Source of the DNA: Enterobacter bugandensis
GTDB lineage: Bacteria; Pseudomonadota; Gammaproteobacteria; Enterobacterales; Enterobacteriaceae
Length of the DNA: 64,000 nt
Assembly: GCF_900324475.1 (NCBI RefSeq)
Contig: NZ_LT992502.1
Location: 806,001 to 870,000 of the forward strand
Direction: 5' to 3'
Positions 42,239 to 51,758 of this stretch are shown one piece after another (position 1 is the stretch's first letter; each line of letters opens with the position of its first letter). The notes beneath the pieces are model-generated. The model was not told the DNA's origin. It worked only from the letters and a program-made list of their open reading frames with translations, and did not search any database. Made by a program: the position numbers and the translations under genes.

Positions 42239-42679
42239 ATGCTGGGATGGGTGATCACCTGCCACGATGAACGAGCGCAGGACATGCTGGATACGCTTGA
42301 GGCCAAATTTGGCCCGCTGGCGCAATGCCGGGCGGTGAATTACTGGCGCGGGCTAAGCACCAACATGCTCAGCCGCATGATGTGCGATGCCCTGCATGAA
42401 ACCGACTCTGGAGAGGGCGTCATTTTTCTTACCGATAAATCCGGCGCGGCGCCTTACCGCGCGGCCGCTTTGCTGAGCCACAAGCATGATAACTGTGAAG
42501 TGATCTCCGGTATCAGCCTGCCTTTACTCGAAGCCCTCTATCCGCTTCGCGCCTCATTGAGCAGCGCAGAGTTTCGGCACGCTATCGTGGCGGAGGGCCA
42601 GCCGGAGGTGAGCAGCCTGTGGCACCAGCAGCAGAAAAACCCGCCTTTCGTTCTGCTTCACGATCTGTATAAGCATTAA
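42239..42679 (+). CDS. yadI: PTS EIIA-type protein YadI (mannose family)
   Basis: Orphan EIIA domain of the mannose/sorbose PTS family; no EIIB, EIIC or EIID partner is in the window. The phosphoryl-acceptor histidine is expected at His9 (WVITCHDE). The start at 42239 has AAGGAGAGAGTT upstream and yields 146 aa, as in E. coli; a 27-codon upstream extension is rejected. Role unknown. Confidence 0.9.
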   Translation: MLGWVITCHDERAQDMLDTLEAKFGPLAQCRAVNYWRGLSTNMLSRMMCDALHETDSGEGVIFLTDKSGAAPYRAAALLSHKHDNCEVISGISLPLLEALYPLRASLSSAEFRHAIVAEGQPEVSSLWHQQQKNPPFVLLHDLYKH

Positions 42680-42742
42680 ACATTGGTATTGATGTCGCTT
42701 TTGCTACAATGGCGACTGATTTCCCGTGTCGATTTATATCCT

Positions 42743-43990
42743 ATGTTCATGCGCGTGTTCTTTCTCCTTTTGCTGCTGGTTTCCGGCGGGGCGTCTGCTA
42801 GCCTGATAAGTCAGCAAGGGCTTCCTGCTCAATATATGCAAACCACTGAGGATGCTGCCATCTGGGCTCAGGTAGGTAACTCCGTGGTTAATGTGGGCAA
42901 TATTCGCGCAGGGCAGATCATCGCGGTCTTTCCCGCGGCGGCGGATTATTACGAATTTCGCTTCGGGTTCGGTACCGGCTTTATTGATAAAGACCACCTT
43001 GAGAAAGTGCAGGGTAAGCAACGCGTTGAGGACAGCCTGGGCGACCTGAACAAGCCGCTCAGTAACCAGAACCTCATCACCTGGAAAGATACGCCCGTCT
43101 ATAACGCGCCCAATAGCGGAAGCGCGCCCTTTGGCACCCTGAGCGCCAACCTGCGCTATCCCATTCTGAATAAACTCAAAGACCGCCTGAACCAGACCTG
43201 GTATCAGATCCGCATCGGCAACCGCCTGGCGTGGATAAGCAGCCTGGACGCGCAGGAAGATAACGGCATTCCGGTTCTGACCTATCACCATATCCTGCGC
43301 GATGAGGAGAACACCCGTTTTCGTCATACCTCCACCACCACCAGCGTGCGCGCGTTCAGCAACCAGATGACCTGGCTTCGCGACCAGGGGTACACCACGC
43401 TGACGATGTATCAGCTGGAAGGCTACGTGCGCAACAAGATGAACCTGCCCGCGAAGGCGGTGGTGATTACCTTTGACGACGGCCTGAAGTCGGTGAGCCG
43501 CTACGCGTATCCTGTGCTGAAAGAGTATGGCTTCAACGCGACGGCGTTTATCATTTCGTCACGTATTAAAGGCCATCCGCAGAAGTGGGATCCGAAATCG
43601 CTGCAGTTTATGAGCGTTCAAGAAATCAAAGGCATTCAGGATGTGTTCGACATTCAGTCGCACACTCACTTCCTGCACCGCGTGGACGGGTATAAACACC
43701 CGATCTTACTGAGCCGCAGCTATCACGTGATCCTGTTTGATTTTGAGCGTTCTCGTCGCGCGCTGTCACAGTTCAACCCGCGTGTGCTCTACCTTTCTTA
43801 TCCCTTTGGCGGCTATGACAATAAGGCGATCAAGGCGGCGAATGATGCCGGTTTCCATCTGGCCGTGACCACGGTGAAGGGGAAGGTGAAGCCGGGGGAT
43901 AATCCGTTCTTACTCAAACGACTCTATATTTTAAGAACGGATTCGCTGGAGACGATGTCGCGGCTGATCAGCAATCAGCCGCAGGGATAA
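42743..43990 (+). CDS. yadE: Polysaccharide deacetylase family protein YadE
   Basis: Exported protein with signal peptide [18 protein letters not shown], an N-terminal SH3-like region to about residue 165, and a C-terminal NodB domain (CE4). The NodB motifs are TFDDG, SHTH and YPFGGYD, with the metal-binding Asp and His residues present. The substrate is unknown. ATG at 42743 was chosen for the signal peptide; ATG at 42749 is possible and no good Shine-Dalgarno is seen. Its stop is one base from the convergent adhesin gene. Confidence 0.9.
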   Translation: MFMRVFFLLLLLVSGGASASLISQQGLPAQYMQTTEDAAIWAQVGNSVVNVGNIRAGQIIAVFPAAADYYEFRFGFGTGFIDKDHLEKVQGKQRVEDSLGDLNKPLSNQNLITWKDTPVYNAPNSGSAPFGTLSANLRYPILNKLKDRLNQTWYQIRIGNRLAWISSLDAQEDNGIPVLTYHHILRDEENTRFRHTSTTTSVRAFSNQMTWLRDQGYTTLTMYQLEGYVRNKMNLPAKAVVITFDDGLKSVSRYAYPVLKEYGFNATAFIISSRIKGHPQKWDPKSLQFMSVQEIKGIQDVFDIQSHTHFLHRVDGYKHPILLSRSYHVILFDFERSRRALSQFNPRVLYLSYPFGGYDNKAIKAANDAGFHLAVTTVKGKVKPGDNPFLLKRLYILRTDSLETMSRLISNQPQG

Positions 43991-43991
43991 G

Positions 43992-45074
43992 CTATTCGTA
44001 GGTGATCTGCAACGTGCCGATGGCGCTGAACGTTCCTGAAGTGACTTTTTCTGTACCAGATTTAACCAACTGAGCCGTGAGAGACTCGCTAAATGACGGG
44101 ATGATAGTGTTCCCTTTTGTCGCATAGTTGTTAGTTGAATTAGGCACCGCCAGGCTGTTGTCCGGCCACTTCAGCAACACGCCCACGCCTTTTGCCGCAT
44201 TCGACGATGCGGTGTTCGCGAGTAAAGAGCCATCAGTCCCGGTTGTCTTGCTGGTGGTCAACTTCATCGTAATTTTGCGTGTGTTGGTGCAATTCCCTGA
44301 CACGGTAGCAGAGACTTTTTGCGTGTTATCGTTCTCGACATCGGAAACATCATACTCCCCCAGATCTACGCTTTTAGGAGCCGTAAGAGTGCAGGTTGGT
44401 TTTTCAACAGGAACATTGAAGGCCATATCGGGTATCGTGATTAACGGACGTGGATGGTCACTTTCATCTGAGCTCCAGGGGTTACCTACGACAATATTGC
44501 CAATATTCCCGGCCACTGGACCAATCTGTGTGACGCTTGCGGGCACGCCAGCATATGAGGGTAATTGATAAAATTCCATACGGGCATACCACCATACTGC
44601 TTTAACCAGATCTGAATTATCCCCCTGATTGGCCGTTTCTACATAACTTCCTGTAGTCGAAGGGAAAAAGGCATTAAAAGCGTTGTTGGTCGGGTACATG
44701 GCCAGCGTATAGGCGATCCCCGTTACGTTAGTTTTAAAGAGTGCTTTTCCGTCCACGCCACCGACGACCAGTGTACTGTCCGTTTTCTGATAGACGCGCT
44801 CGCCATCTCTACCCATTGAGCACCAGGAGTAGAGGCCCGGAGTCACCTGCAAATCAATAAGGCCGCTTATTTTTGTTGGCGCGCTGACGCTCTCCAGGGG
44901 AACGATCTTGGGCTTTGCACCTTTGACATCCGAAATAGGCTGAACACTGTAACCATTAAATTTGCATTCATACAAATCGGCCGATGCAGAAAAACTTATT
45001 GCAAGAATTGACAAAGCAAGGCCTGCACCTTTTATGAAGAAATGACTTGTTCCGGCTCCTGCTATATAACACAT
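43992..45074 (-). CDS. Fimbrial tip adhesin (two-domain, YadC-like position)
   Basis: Last gene of the fimbrial operon. A signal peptide ends near LAISFSASA. The mature protein of about 330 residues is too long for a single pilin domain: an N-terminal, probably lectin-like, domain comes first and a pilin domain starts near TCTLTAPKSVDLGEYDVSD and ends in LQITYE, the strand that chaperone and usher recognise. AAGGAA lies 8 bases before the ATG. The receptor is unknown. K-12 has YadC at the equivalent position of its operon. Confidence 0.82.
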   Translation of the reverse strand: MCYIAGAGTSHFFIKGAGLALSILAISFSASADLYECKFNGYSVQPISDVKGAKPKIVPLESVSAPTKISGLIDLQVTPGLYSWCSMGRDGERVYQKTDSTLVVGGVDGKALFKTNVTGIAYTLAMYPTNNAFNAFFPSTTGSYVETANQGDNSDLVKAVWWYARMEFYQLPSYAGVPASVTQIGPVAGNIGNIVVGNPWSSDESDHPRPLITIPDMAFNVPVEKPTCTLTAPKSVDLGEYDVSDVENDNTQKVSATVSGNCTNTRKITMKLTTSKTTGTDGSLLANTASSNAAKGVGVLLKWPDNSLAVPNSTNNYATKGNTIIPSFSESLTAQLVKSGTEKVTSGTFSAIGTLQITYE

Positions 45075-45108
45075 TCAAAAATTCCTTATATCCGATGCTT
45101 GGTATATT

Positions 45109-45741
45109 TTAATTGTAAGTAACGCTGACCAGCACGCTTGTGGTAACTTTCCCCGCGCTGACAATCCCTGTGTCTTGATAACGGGCATAGAAATTATAAT
45201 TTGTTAAATACTGGCTTTCGGTTTGGTTAGATACATCAAAAATAACATCTGACGTTCCTGACGCATTGACCACATTGGTATTGTCTTTTTCTGAGAAAAT
45301 CACAACGCCGACGTTCTCTGCTCCTCCCCCAGAGGCGGGAATTTCATTGGCGAACACCTGTTGAGAGCTTCCGATAACTATCCCACTTTGAGGTTTAAAC
45401 TCAAAATGCAGGGTTTTTGCCAGTCCAGATTCACTTTCCGCACAGCTTTTCAGCTGAATTTCGAAGCGAGTTCCCCCAGCTGCGTCACCGGGTTGTAGCC
45501 GTGGGCTGCCGTCGGAGTTATAAAACCAACCTTTGCCAACGATCGGTAAAATAACTTTGCCATCATTCGGAATACTTACCTGACACGTATTGTTGATGAT
45601 GTTTGCCGTCATATCCATCTCCAGGCTCGAGGCAAAACCTGCTGCGGGAAACCCCAGACAGCAGGCGAGCCATAACATCGCACTTCTAAAGTTTAAGCGG
45701 GAGTGGAACATCCTGTTTAAGCTATCAGTCTTAATAAACAT
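45109..45741 (-). CDS. Minor fimbrial subunit 3
   Basis: Pilin-fold protein with a long N-terminal signal region (LWLACCLGFPAAGFA) and the usual start of a type 1-like pilin, MDMTANIINNTCQVSIPNDG, with a second Cys near SCAESES. It ends VSVTYN, with the penultimate Tyr of the family. The ATG at 45741 overlaps the previous stop as TAATG, suggesting coupling; an internal Met11 is an alternative start. Length is 210 aa. Confidence 0.82.
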   Translation of the reverse strand: MFIKTDSLNRMFHSRLNFRSAMLWLACCLGFPAAGFASSLEMDMTANIINNTCQVSIPNDGKVILPIVGKGWFYNSDGSPRLQPGDAAGGTRFEIQLKSCAESESGLAKTLHFEFKPQSGIVIGSSQQVFANEIPASGGGAENVGVVIFSEKDNTNVVNASGTSDVIFDVSNQTESQYLTNYNFYARYQDTGIVSAGKVTTSVLVSVTYN

Positions 45742-46298
45742 TATTGATAGGTCACGATAAAAGTCACAGGGGCGCTGACCGAACCAGTGGTCACGTCAGA
45801 AATGGTTTTATCTTTAGCAATAACGATGCGCGCATCCATTTCAAATTTTCCCGCCCCGTTAGACAGGTTGACGATAGAAGTTGGGGCCGTGGCGCAGTTC
45901 AGCAGGGAACCTGAGTCGACAGAACCTTTCCAGATTTCAAAACCAACGTTATGCCCGGCTTCATATGAGTTCCCATTTTTGGCATTGCCAGTACAGGACC
46001 CGCCAGCACCCGGCGTGGCTTGAACGGAGGCATTTTTGACCCCGGCACAGTTAGTGAACGCGATTTTGAATGCCCCTGTTCGGTTCTGGCTCACCAGATC
46101 GGACTTAAATACATCGCCAAACGGCAAAATGCTAATAGGAGCCCCGCTCGCATCCTGAATCTCGGCATTACAGGTTCCGGCTTCAATGGTGGACGTAAAG
46201 GTGGCCTGAACGCTCGTCGTACCCGTAATGGCGCTCAAACAAACGGAAGGCAGGATGGCAGTCATCGCAAACACCAGTGATGTCATTTTCTTTTTCAT
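45741..46298 (-). CDS. Minor fimbrial subunit 2
   Basis: Signal peptide MKKKMTSLVFAMTAILPSVCLS followed by a pilin domain (EAGTCNAEIQDASG; second Cys in TNCAGVK) ending TFIVTYQ. GGAG lies 8 bases before the ATG. The 185-aa protein is presumably a tip-fibrillum component. It has four cysteines in the mature part, two more than a basic pilin. Confidence 0.82.
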   Translation of the reverse strand: MKKKMTSLVFAMTAILPSVCLSAITGTTSVQATFTSTIEAGTCNAEIQDASGAPISILPFGDVFKSDLVSQNRTGAFKIAFTNCAGVKNASVQATPGAGGSCTGNAKNGNSYEAGHNVGFEIWKGSVDSGSLLNCATAPTSIVNLSNGAGKFEMDARIVIAKDKTISDVTTGSVSAPVTFIVTYQ

Positions 46299-46321
46299 AT
46301 TAACGCTCCGTATTGCGCCAG

Positions 46322-46900
46322 TTATTCATAGGTGAAATTAAACGTAGCGATACCGCTAAAGTTGCCAGTCATGCCTTGCCCGCTTGCAGTTTCCACCAGC
46401 GTCGCCAGGAGTTGAACTTCGCCAGCACTTATTTCTCCGCTCGACCAGACGAGGCGCTGAGTATCAGTGGATGAATTAATGACAAAAGGGGCATCCGGAG
46501 TGGCGGTGCGGGAAATCGCCACGCCAATATTTTCTGCGCTGCCCTCACCGGAGAGTGAATTTTTAATTGCCGTATTCAGTGGGCTGGCACTACCGCTAAT
46601 GGTCGTGTTCAGCTTTGTCAGACTCGAAGGGCATGAGACCATTTTGAGTTTAAAATTTGTTGTTGCTTTGGCATTTTTGAGGATGATGTAATCCAGGCGT
46701 ACCTTGCCGTCGGTGCCAATGGGAATAACGTTGCTGGAGCCATCACCGCTGCCACCTTCAATTTTCATATCGCAGGTGGTGTCACGGATATTAGCGGTAA
46801 AGGTAATATCGAGATTATCGGCGTATGTTCCGAGCGACAGCGCCATCAGACTCGAACTTAATACCCATAATCCTGTTTTTTTCCCAGGTTTAAAAAGCAT
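46322..46900 (-). CDS. Minor fimbrial subunit 1
   Basis: Signal peptide ending near GTYA, a pilin domain opening DITFTANIRDTTCDMKIEGG, a second Cys in MVSCPSSL, and the terminal motif FNFTYE. AAAAGGAG precedes the ATG. It is 192 aa and follows the usher gene by 13 bases. Confidence 0.82.
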   Translation of the reverse strand: MLFKPGKKTGLWVLSSSLMALSLGTYADNLDITFTANIRDTTCDMKIEGGSGDGSSNVIPIGTDGKVRLDYIILKNAKATTNFKLKMVSCPSSLTKLNTTISGSASPLNTAIKNSLSGEGSAENIGVAISRTATPDAPFVINSSTDTQRLVWSSGEISAGEVQLLATLVETASGQGMTGNFSGIATFNFTYE

Positions 46901-46913
46901 GCTCTAACTCCTT

Positions 46914-49493
46914 TTATAATACTGTGATGCGGCAGGTCTGGCCTGTCAGCAGCGTTGTTGGTCCAATCTTTTTCGCATTGGGCGGAATCTGATAGGAGAC
47001 AGTACAGGATGTGCCGGACTCACTTCCCCAGACGATTTTTAACAACCCTTTATCTTCAATTCCGCGAATCCAGGCTTGCCCGGCCTGGCCTACGCTACCT
47101 ACGGATACGCCTTGCTCAGTTTGAACATCGGCACCAAGCGGAATAAACCCACCGTCGTCACGCGTCAGTTCCATTAACACTGAACGCCCTTGATCGGTCT
47201 CAAAATTAACCAGCACAACGGCACCGCTACGAGGGACAGTAGTGGAACGGGTATTTTTCACTTCAACGTCAGAGCGCATATCGCTGATATCAAGACCGAC
47301 GTTGTTTTCACGGTAGGCAGACAGATAGGGCATAAGGGCATAGCCTGAAGAGCCAATTTCACCGTTACCGATGGAGACTCGGGCACCTTCTGCTCCCTCA
47401 GCTTTAATCAGCGCAAGCGTATCGCTTTCGCTAATGCTGCCAGGGGCGAGTGTTATGCCACCAGAGTGCAGGATCATCCCGCCGCTATAGCTGGCGGAAT
47501 ATTGTCGGCTATCGTCATCGGATGCGGAGACGGAAAGACTCACCGGTCCATGCGGGCCGTTATAACTCCCGTAACCGCTTAGCTGATTTAATGTATCGTC
47601 GTTACGCGTGGTGCTTTCGGTGATGCTGTAACTGAACCGGTTATCTTCGGTGTTGCCGTTGGCGCTGGCGTTAAAACTTCCACCGCCTTTTAGATCGCTG
47701 CCGATGCCCGTGGTGAGGGATGAGAACCCGCCTGCACGCTTGCCGTTACCCATCAGCGTGTCGAAAGGAATTGTGAGGCTCAGATAGACACTATCATCTT
47801 TTTCCCCGAACTCGTTGTAGGTGCGCTGTACGGAGAGGCTGTAACTTCCCCAGCTTAACGATTGACTGTGGCCAACCGAGTACTGCGCTGATGAGCTGCT
47901 TTCATTCCAGTAGTCCTGCCAGGTGGAGTTGACATACAGCGATCCCAAATCAAGGCCGTTAAAGGCCAACGGCTGGCTGATGTTCACCTGGATCTGGTTC
48001 TTCATGCGCTGGAAAGTCTGGTACACATCGCTGTTATCACGGTCAGGGTTAAGCTCCCTGTCACGGTATTTGATCTCGTTGGTCAAGGAAGCTGCATCGC
48101 TCAGGCTGAGATAGTCAGATGTCGAAAACCGGTATGCTGCTACGTTGAAAGAGGTATTCGTGGCTTCCATGAGTTTGCTGTAGGAGATACGATAACTCTC
48201 ACCCTTAAGATGCCGTAAGCCGTCGATCCGGGCATCAGAATGCGTGACATCAAAGGCGAATGCGCCAATGCGGGTGTTCATCGCCAAACCCACCAATGCG
48301 GCGTAAAAATCGCTATCGGTGTACTCCAGACCCGCATAACCTGTGAAGGTATTGGTTAATCCATAATAGCCCGTGGCGTAACCTACCTTTGGCTTGTCAC
48401 GTAAGTTATCGTCACGCAGTTCACCCACGCCGACATCCCATCGGGAGTAGCCCGGGCGCAGCATTTGCGCGACCGAGGAATACGCGACCGAGAAGGAACG
48501 TTTGCTGCCATCCGCTTCTTCTACAGTGACGATAAGATCGCTGCCATAACCCGTCGTACTGAGATCTGAGATTTCAAAGGGCCCCGGCGGGACGGAGGTT
48601 TCGTAAATCGTGTTTCCGCTCTGGGCGATCGTGACTTTGGCGTTGCTGTTTGCCACACCCCGAATCACCGGCGCATAAGTCGATATGCCATTAGGAAGCA
48701 TACGATCATCGTTATATAAACGCGCCCCGCGCAGACTAATGGAATCGAAAGCATCTCCACGGGTGTAGGAGTCTCCCGCGATAAACTGTGCTTTCAGCGG
48801 CGTGATATCACGCTGGAGATAAATGTCCTGGCTGGCGTAATGGGTACCGGAATCCCGATCCCAGTTCAGATTACCTCGTGCCCGGAGCCGCCACGGGCCC
48901 AGGTTTGCTCCATAGCGCAACCCTGCGTAGGCCGTATCGGTGCTGTAATCAGACGTGTCCGCATGCCAGCCGTTAAGATCCCAGGAGAGCATCGCCGCCG
49001 GGATCCCGTCTTCCCAAAGTGAAGGATCGACAAATCCCGCCGGGCGCTGAATGACGAAAGCCTGGGGAATAGAAAGGTCCAACTCCTGCGTGGAAGGATC
49101 GTAAGCCACACGTGAGCCGGGATAGGCGTCTGACACAGAGATGCACGTATCTTCGGAATCATCCCCTGCTGGTTTAAGTTGCTCGGTTGCTACATTTGTC
49201 TGGGTGAGCAGTTTACGCGTGATGCAGGGCGTGGCGCGCGGTGTACCATTCTCCTTAAACACAAGATCCGTGGTAATGGAAGGTTTTCCGTTAATAACCA
49301 CCTTCACCTTATACGTCCCGGCAAGAACAGGGTTGCCTTTTGAAAAACGGCTGACATCAATTGATGTACCGGTGTTATAAAGAAACTGATCGTTAAACTG
49401 CACGTCTTCTTCTTTATTATTTTCAGCAGCAAATGCACAAAACGGCAATACCGCACTTATCGATAAACATAGTAGTGAACGTTTAAACCGCAT
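46914..49493 (-). CDS. Outer-membrane fimbrial usher (HtrE/FimD type)
   Basis: Assembly platform and secretion pore for the fimbria. Signal peptide MRFKRSLLCLSISAVLPFCA; an N-terminal chaperone-binding domain (FNDQFLYNTGTSIDVSRFSKG); a 24-strand barrel with plug region (RGVANSNAKVTIAQSGNTIY); and C-terminal domains ending in a disulfide (TSCTVSYQ...GQTCRITVL). The 859 aa are full length. It clearly resembles K-12 HtrE over its whole length but is well diverged. Confidence 0.93.
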   Translation of the reverse strand: MRFKRSLLCLSISAVLPFCAFAAENNKEEDVQFNDQFLYNTGTSIDVSRFSKGNPVLAGTYKVKVVINGKPSITTDLVFKENGTPRATPCITRKLLTQTNVATEQLKPAGDDSEDTCISVSDAYPGSRVAYDPSTQELDLSIPQAFVIQRPAGFVDPSLWEDGIPAAMLSWDLNGWHADTSDYSTDTAYAGLRYGANLGPWRLRARGNLNWDRDSGTHYASQDIYLQRDITPLKAQFIAGDSYTRGDAFDSISLRGARLYNDDRMLPNGISTYAPVIRGVANSNAKVTIAQSGNTIYETSVPPGPFEISDLSTTGYGSDLIVTVEEADGSKRSFSVAYSSVAQMLRPGYSRWDVGVGELRDDNLRDKPKVGYATGYYGLTNTFTGYAGLEYTDSDFYAALVGLAMNTRIGAFAFDVTHSDARIDGLRHLKGESYRISYSKLMEATNTSFNVAAYRFSTSDYLSLSDAASLTNEIKYRDRELNPDRDNSDVYQTFQRMKNQIQVNISQPLAFNGLDLGSLYVNSTWQDYWNESSSSAQYSVGHSQSLSWGSYSLSVQRTYNEFGEKDDSVYLSLTIPFDTLMGNGKRAGGFSSLTTGIGSDLKGGGSFNASANGNTEDNRFSYSITESTTRNDDTLNQLSGYGSYNGPHGPVSLSVSASDDDSRQYSASYSGGMILHSGGITLAPGSISESDTLALIKAEGAEGARVSIGNGEIGSSGYALMPYLSAYRENNVGLDISDMRSDVEVKNTRSTTVPRSGAVVLVNFETDQGRSVLMELTRDDGGFIPLGADVQTEQGVSVGSVGQAGQAWIRGIEDKGLLKIVWGSESGTSCTVSYQIPPNAKKIGPTTLLTGQTCRITVL

Positions 49494-49558
49494 GATGTAC
49501 TCTGTCCCAGAGTTAAGCTAATTATAGTTATTCCGAATGATACGAGGCGGATAAATAA

Positions 49559-50296
49559 TCAATTCTGTATGGATTCATATTTATCAATTCCACCGAAATC
49601 ATTGATGGCTTGCCAGGTGATTTTGTTATACCCCAGGGTGTTATGATTCTTTACGTTCATAGTCTGGCTTGAGAATGGTTCAATATAATGCGTTTCAATA
49701 TCGTAGCTTTTAGCACCAGCAATAAGCGTTGCCCCCGCCAGTGATACATAATACGGTGAATCATTCTTCGCACTTAAAACGATATTTTGACCTTGACGGG
49801 TTTCAGTCCATTTAAGATTTTTAGCCGCATCTGTCGGTTCTCCTTTCAAACCTGTAGGCCGGAAAAAGAGTTTTATGCGGGTACGGAATGCCAGCTGAAG
49901 CATGCTTTGCGTATCGCTTTCCTTTGCCTTTGGCGGAACTTCCAGAACGTTAAACCAGAACAGGGATTCTTTATCTTTTGGCAATGACTGACCAAGCCAG
50001 GTGATTCTGACCGTTTGCCCTTTTTGCGGTTCTACACGCGATACAGGAGGCGTGACAATAAAGGGAAGTTTCAGCTCTTGAGGATTAGTGGTATCTCTTC
50101 CGTCATCGAGCCAGGTTTGTACCAGTAAAGGTCTGGTGCCACGGTTATCCATAGTCACCGTTACGTCTTTTGCTGATTCTGGATAAATGACACGGGTGCC
50201 GGAAATCACAATATCTGCACTGGCGTTAAGAGCAAAAACGCTCACCGAGGCCAGCAGCAGGGCTTTTAATCCGCTCTTAATATTCAGTAAGTACAT
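49559..50296 (-). CDS. Periplasmic fimbrial chaperone (EcpD/PapD type)
   Basis: Donates a strand to each pilin subunit and delivers it to the usher. Signal peptide ending near LNASA, then DIVISGTRVIYPESAKDV, the typical chaperone start. The subunit-binding strand and loop read SRVEPQKGQTVRITW and FWFNVLEVPP. The start at 50296 gives 245 aa, close to K-12 EcpD; the upstream 15-codon extension is rejected. Confidence 0.92.
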   Translation of the reverse strand: MYLLNIKSGLKALLLASVSVFALNASADIVISGTRVIYPESAKDVTVTMDNRGTRPLLVQTWLDDGRDTTNPQELKLPFIVTPPVSRVEPQKGQTVRITWLGQSLPKDKESLFWFNVLEVPPKAKESDTQSMLQLAFRTRIKLFFRPTGLKGEPTDAAKNLKWTETRQGQNIVLSAKNDSPYYVSLAGATLIAGAKSYDIETHYIEPFSSQTMNVKNHNTLGYNKITWQAINDFGGIDKYESIQN

Positions 50297-50358
50297 GTCT
50301 ACTCTCAAATAATACGAAAAAATGTGCCCGGCTGGGCACATTAACAGGACGAATAAAA

Positions 50359-50946
50359 TTATTCGTAGCTCATGGTGAAGTAAGCGTTGGCGCTGACTTT
50401 ACCTGACTGTACAGGGCTAGTATCTTTCACCCAGTTGGAGCCAGGGACATAAGCAACACGGTAGAACAGTTTACCGGAGCCGGCTTTCAGGTCTGTTTTC
50501 TGCGTATTATTGTCAGGCTGGCCTACCATAATACGAGATGAAACGGTTGGGGCATTGTTAAACAGGGCAAGTGCAACGTTGGTTGCAGAGCCTTGTACGT
50601 TAGCATCGGGTTCAATAGTACCGTTCGCAATAGCGCCCATATTTTTTGACATGAAGCTTGCAGAGGCATTCTTTAATGTCTCAGGGCAATTGGTGAGCAG
50701 CAGTTCAAAGTTTTTGGAACCGACGCCAGTATCAATAGTTGTGGATTCAACTTCAGATTTTTTAACGACGGGTAAGGTAATAGTAATATTGCTTTGTGAT
50801 TCACCATTAGAGGTGGAAATATTACATGTTGTGTCTGTTACCGCACCATCAAAGGTGATTAAACCAAGATCCGTATCTGCGATTGCTGAAAAAGAACCTA
50901 CTGCAAACAAAGCTACAGCTGAAGCTAATAACGTTTTTTTTAACAT
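50359..50946 (-). CDS. Major fimbrial subunit
   Basis: First gene of the operon and so presumably the shaft pilin. Signal peptide MLKKTLLASAVALFAVGSFSAIA; pilin domain LGLITFDGAVTDTTCNIS with the second Cys in LLTNCPE; C-terminal FTMSYE with penultimate Tyr. It is 195 aa. It does not look like the K-12 YadN sequence beyond the family fold, although it takes the same place in the operon. Confidence 0.87.
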   Translation of the reverse strand: MLKKTLLASAVALFAVGSFSAIADTDLGLITFDGAVTDTTCNISTSNGESQSNITITLPVVKKSEVESTTIDTGVGSKNFELLLTNCPETLKNASASFMSKNMGAIANGTIEPDANVQGSATNVALALFNNAPTVSSRIMVGQPDNNTQKTDLKAGSGKLFYRVAYVPGSNWVKDTSPVQSGKVSANAYFTMSYE

Positions 50947-51308
50947 AATTGAAATTCCATTTAAAAAACATTGTAATGATTTAATACAAGCAAAATGATG
51001 ATAGGGATCTCTGTATACGTTGGGTATTTAGAATTACTAAAAGTTATAATTAGAAAAAATTAAAGATTGATAAGTCATTGAAAAAGATCTTGAAAATGAT
51101 CTCAAAAAAAACACTGGGAGTTATTTTTTATTGCGTTGATATGCTATTGGCAGGCTTGGATTATTAATGGCATTGATCATTTTCCCTTCGTATATAACTG
51201 AGGGGAATGTTTATTTAAGAAAGGAGACGCGAAAAGAGAGGTGAAAATAAGAGAAATGAGTAAAGAGATGCTATTTACATAATTCACAATGATGTGTTTT
51301 TTCCTGTT
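50947..51308. other. AT-rich region upstream of the fimbrial operon
   Basis: No gene found. Much more AT-rich than its surroundings, as is common for horizontally moved fimbrial loci and for H-NS binding. It should hold the operon promoter, read to the left; I could not choose one with confidence. Direct repeats AAAAGATCT and AAAATGATCT occur around 51080-51105. Confidence 0.5.
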
Positions 51309-51338
51309 AAGGAGCGGATCCAGAGGGTTCCGCTCCTT
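51309..51338. terminator. Hairpin after panD
   Basis: A 10-bp stem AAGGAGCGGA/TCCGCTCCTT with a 10-base loop, just beyond the panD stop on the minus strand. T content after it is low. Confidence 0.6.
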
Positions 51339-51345
51339 GTTGGAA

Positions 51346-51726
51346 TCAGGCAACCTGAACCGGAATCGCCTTTGCGGTGCGCTTCATTTCATTGTCGCCT
51401 TCGAAGTAGGCCACTTTAGGCTGCCAGCGGCGGGCTTCTTCGTCAGACATCATCACGAAGCTGGCGATGATCACAATGTCGCCCACGTCCGCACAGTGCG
51501 CCGCAGCGCCGTTAACGGAGATGATTTTAGAACCGCGCTCGGCGGCAATCGCATAAGTAGAGAAGCGTTTACCGTTGTTCACGTTCCAGATATCAATCGC
51601 TTCGTTTTCAAGGATACCCGCCGCGTCGAGAAAATCCTGGTCAATGGCGCAGGAGCCTTCATAGTGCAGGTCGGCCTGCGTGACTTTCACACGGTGAAGC
51701 TTACCTTGCAGCATTTTGCGAATCAT
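51346..51726 (-). CDS. panD: Aspartate 1-decarboxylase proenzyme
   Basis: Pyruvoyl enzyme giving beta-alanine for pantothenate. Self-cleavage between Gly24 and Ser25 (HYEGSCAID) is conserved, and the 126-residue length equals E. coli. It is the last gene of panB-panC-panD. K-12 has a transposase-like gene (yadD) between panD and panC; here only 32 bases separate them. Confidence 0.97.
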   Translation of the reverse strand: MIRKMLQGKLHRVKVTQADLHYEGSCAIDQDFLDAAGILENEAIDIWNVNNGKRFSTYAIAAERGSKIISVNGAAAHCADVGDIVIIASFVMMSDEEARRWQPKVAYFEGDNEMKRTAKAIPVQVA

Positions 51727-51758
51727 TACGTTTACCTTTAATTATCAAGGGCGAAGAA

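Noticed and set aside
43992..50946. Calling the fimbrial genes yadN, yadM, yadL, yadK and yadC
   Set aside because: Gene order matches, but the subunits are too diverged by eye to transfer names; only usher and chaperone are clearly HtrE- and EcpD-like.
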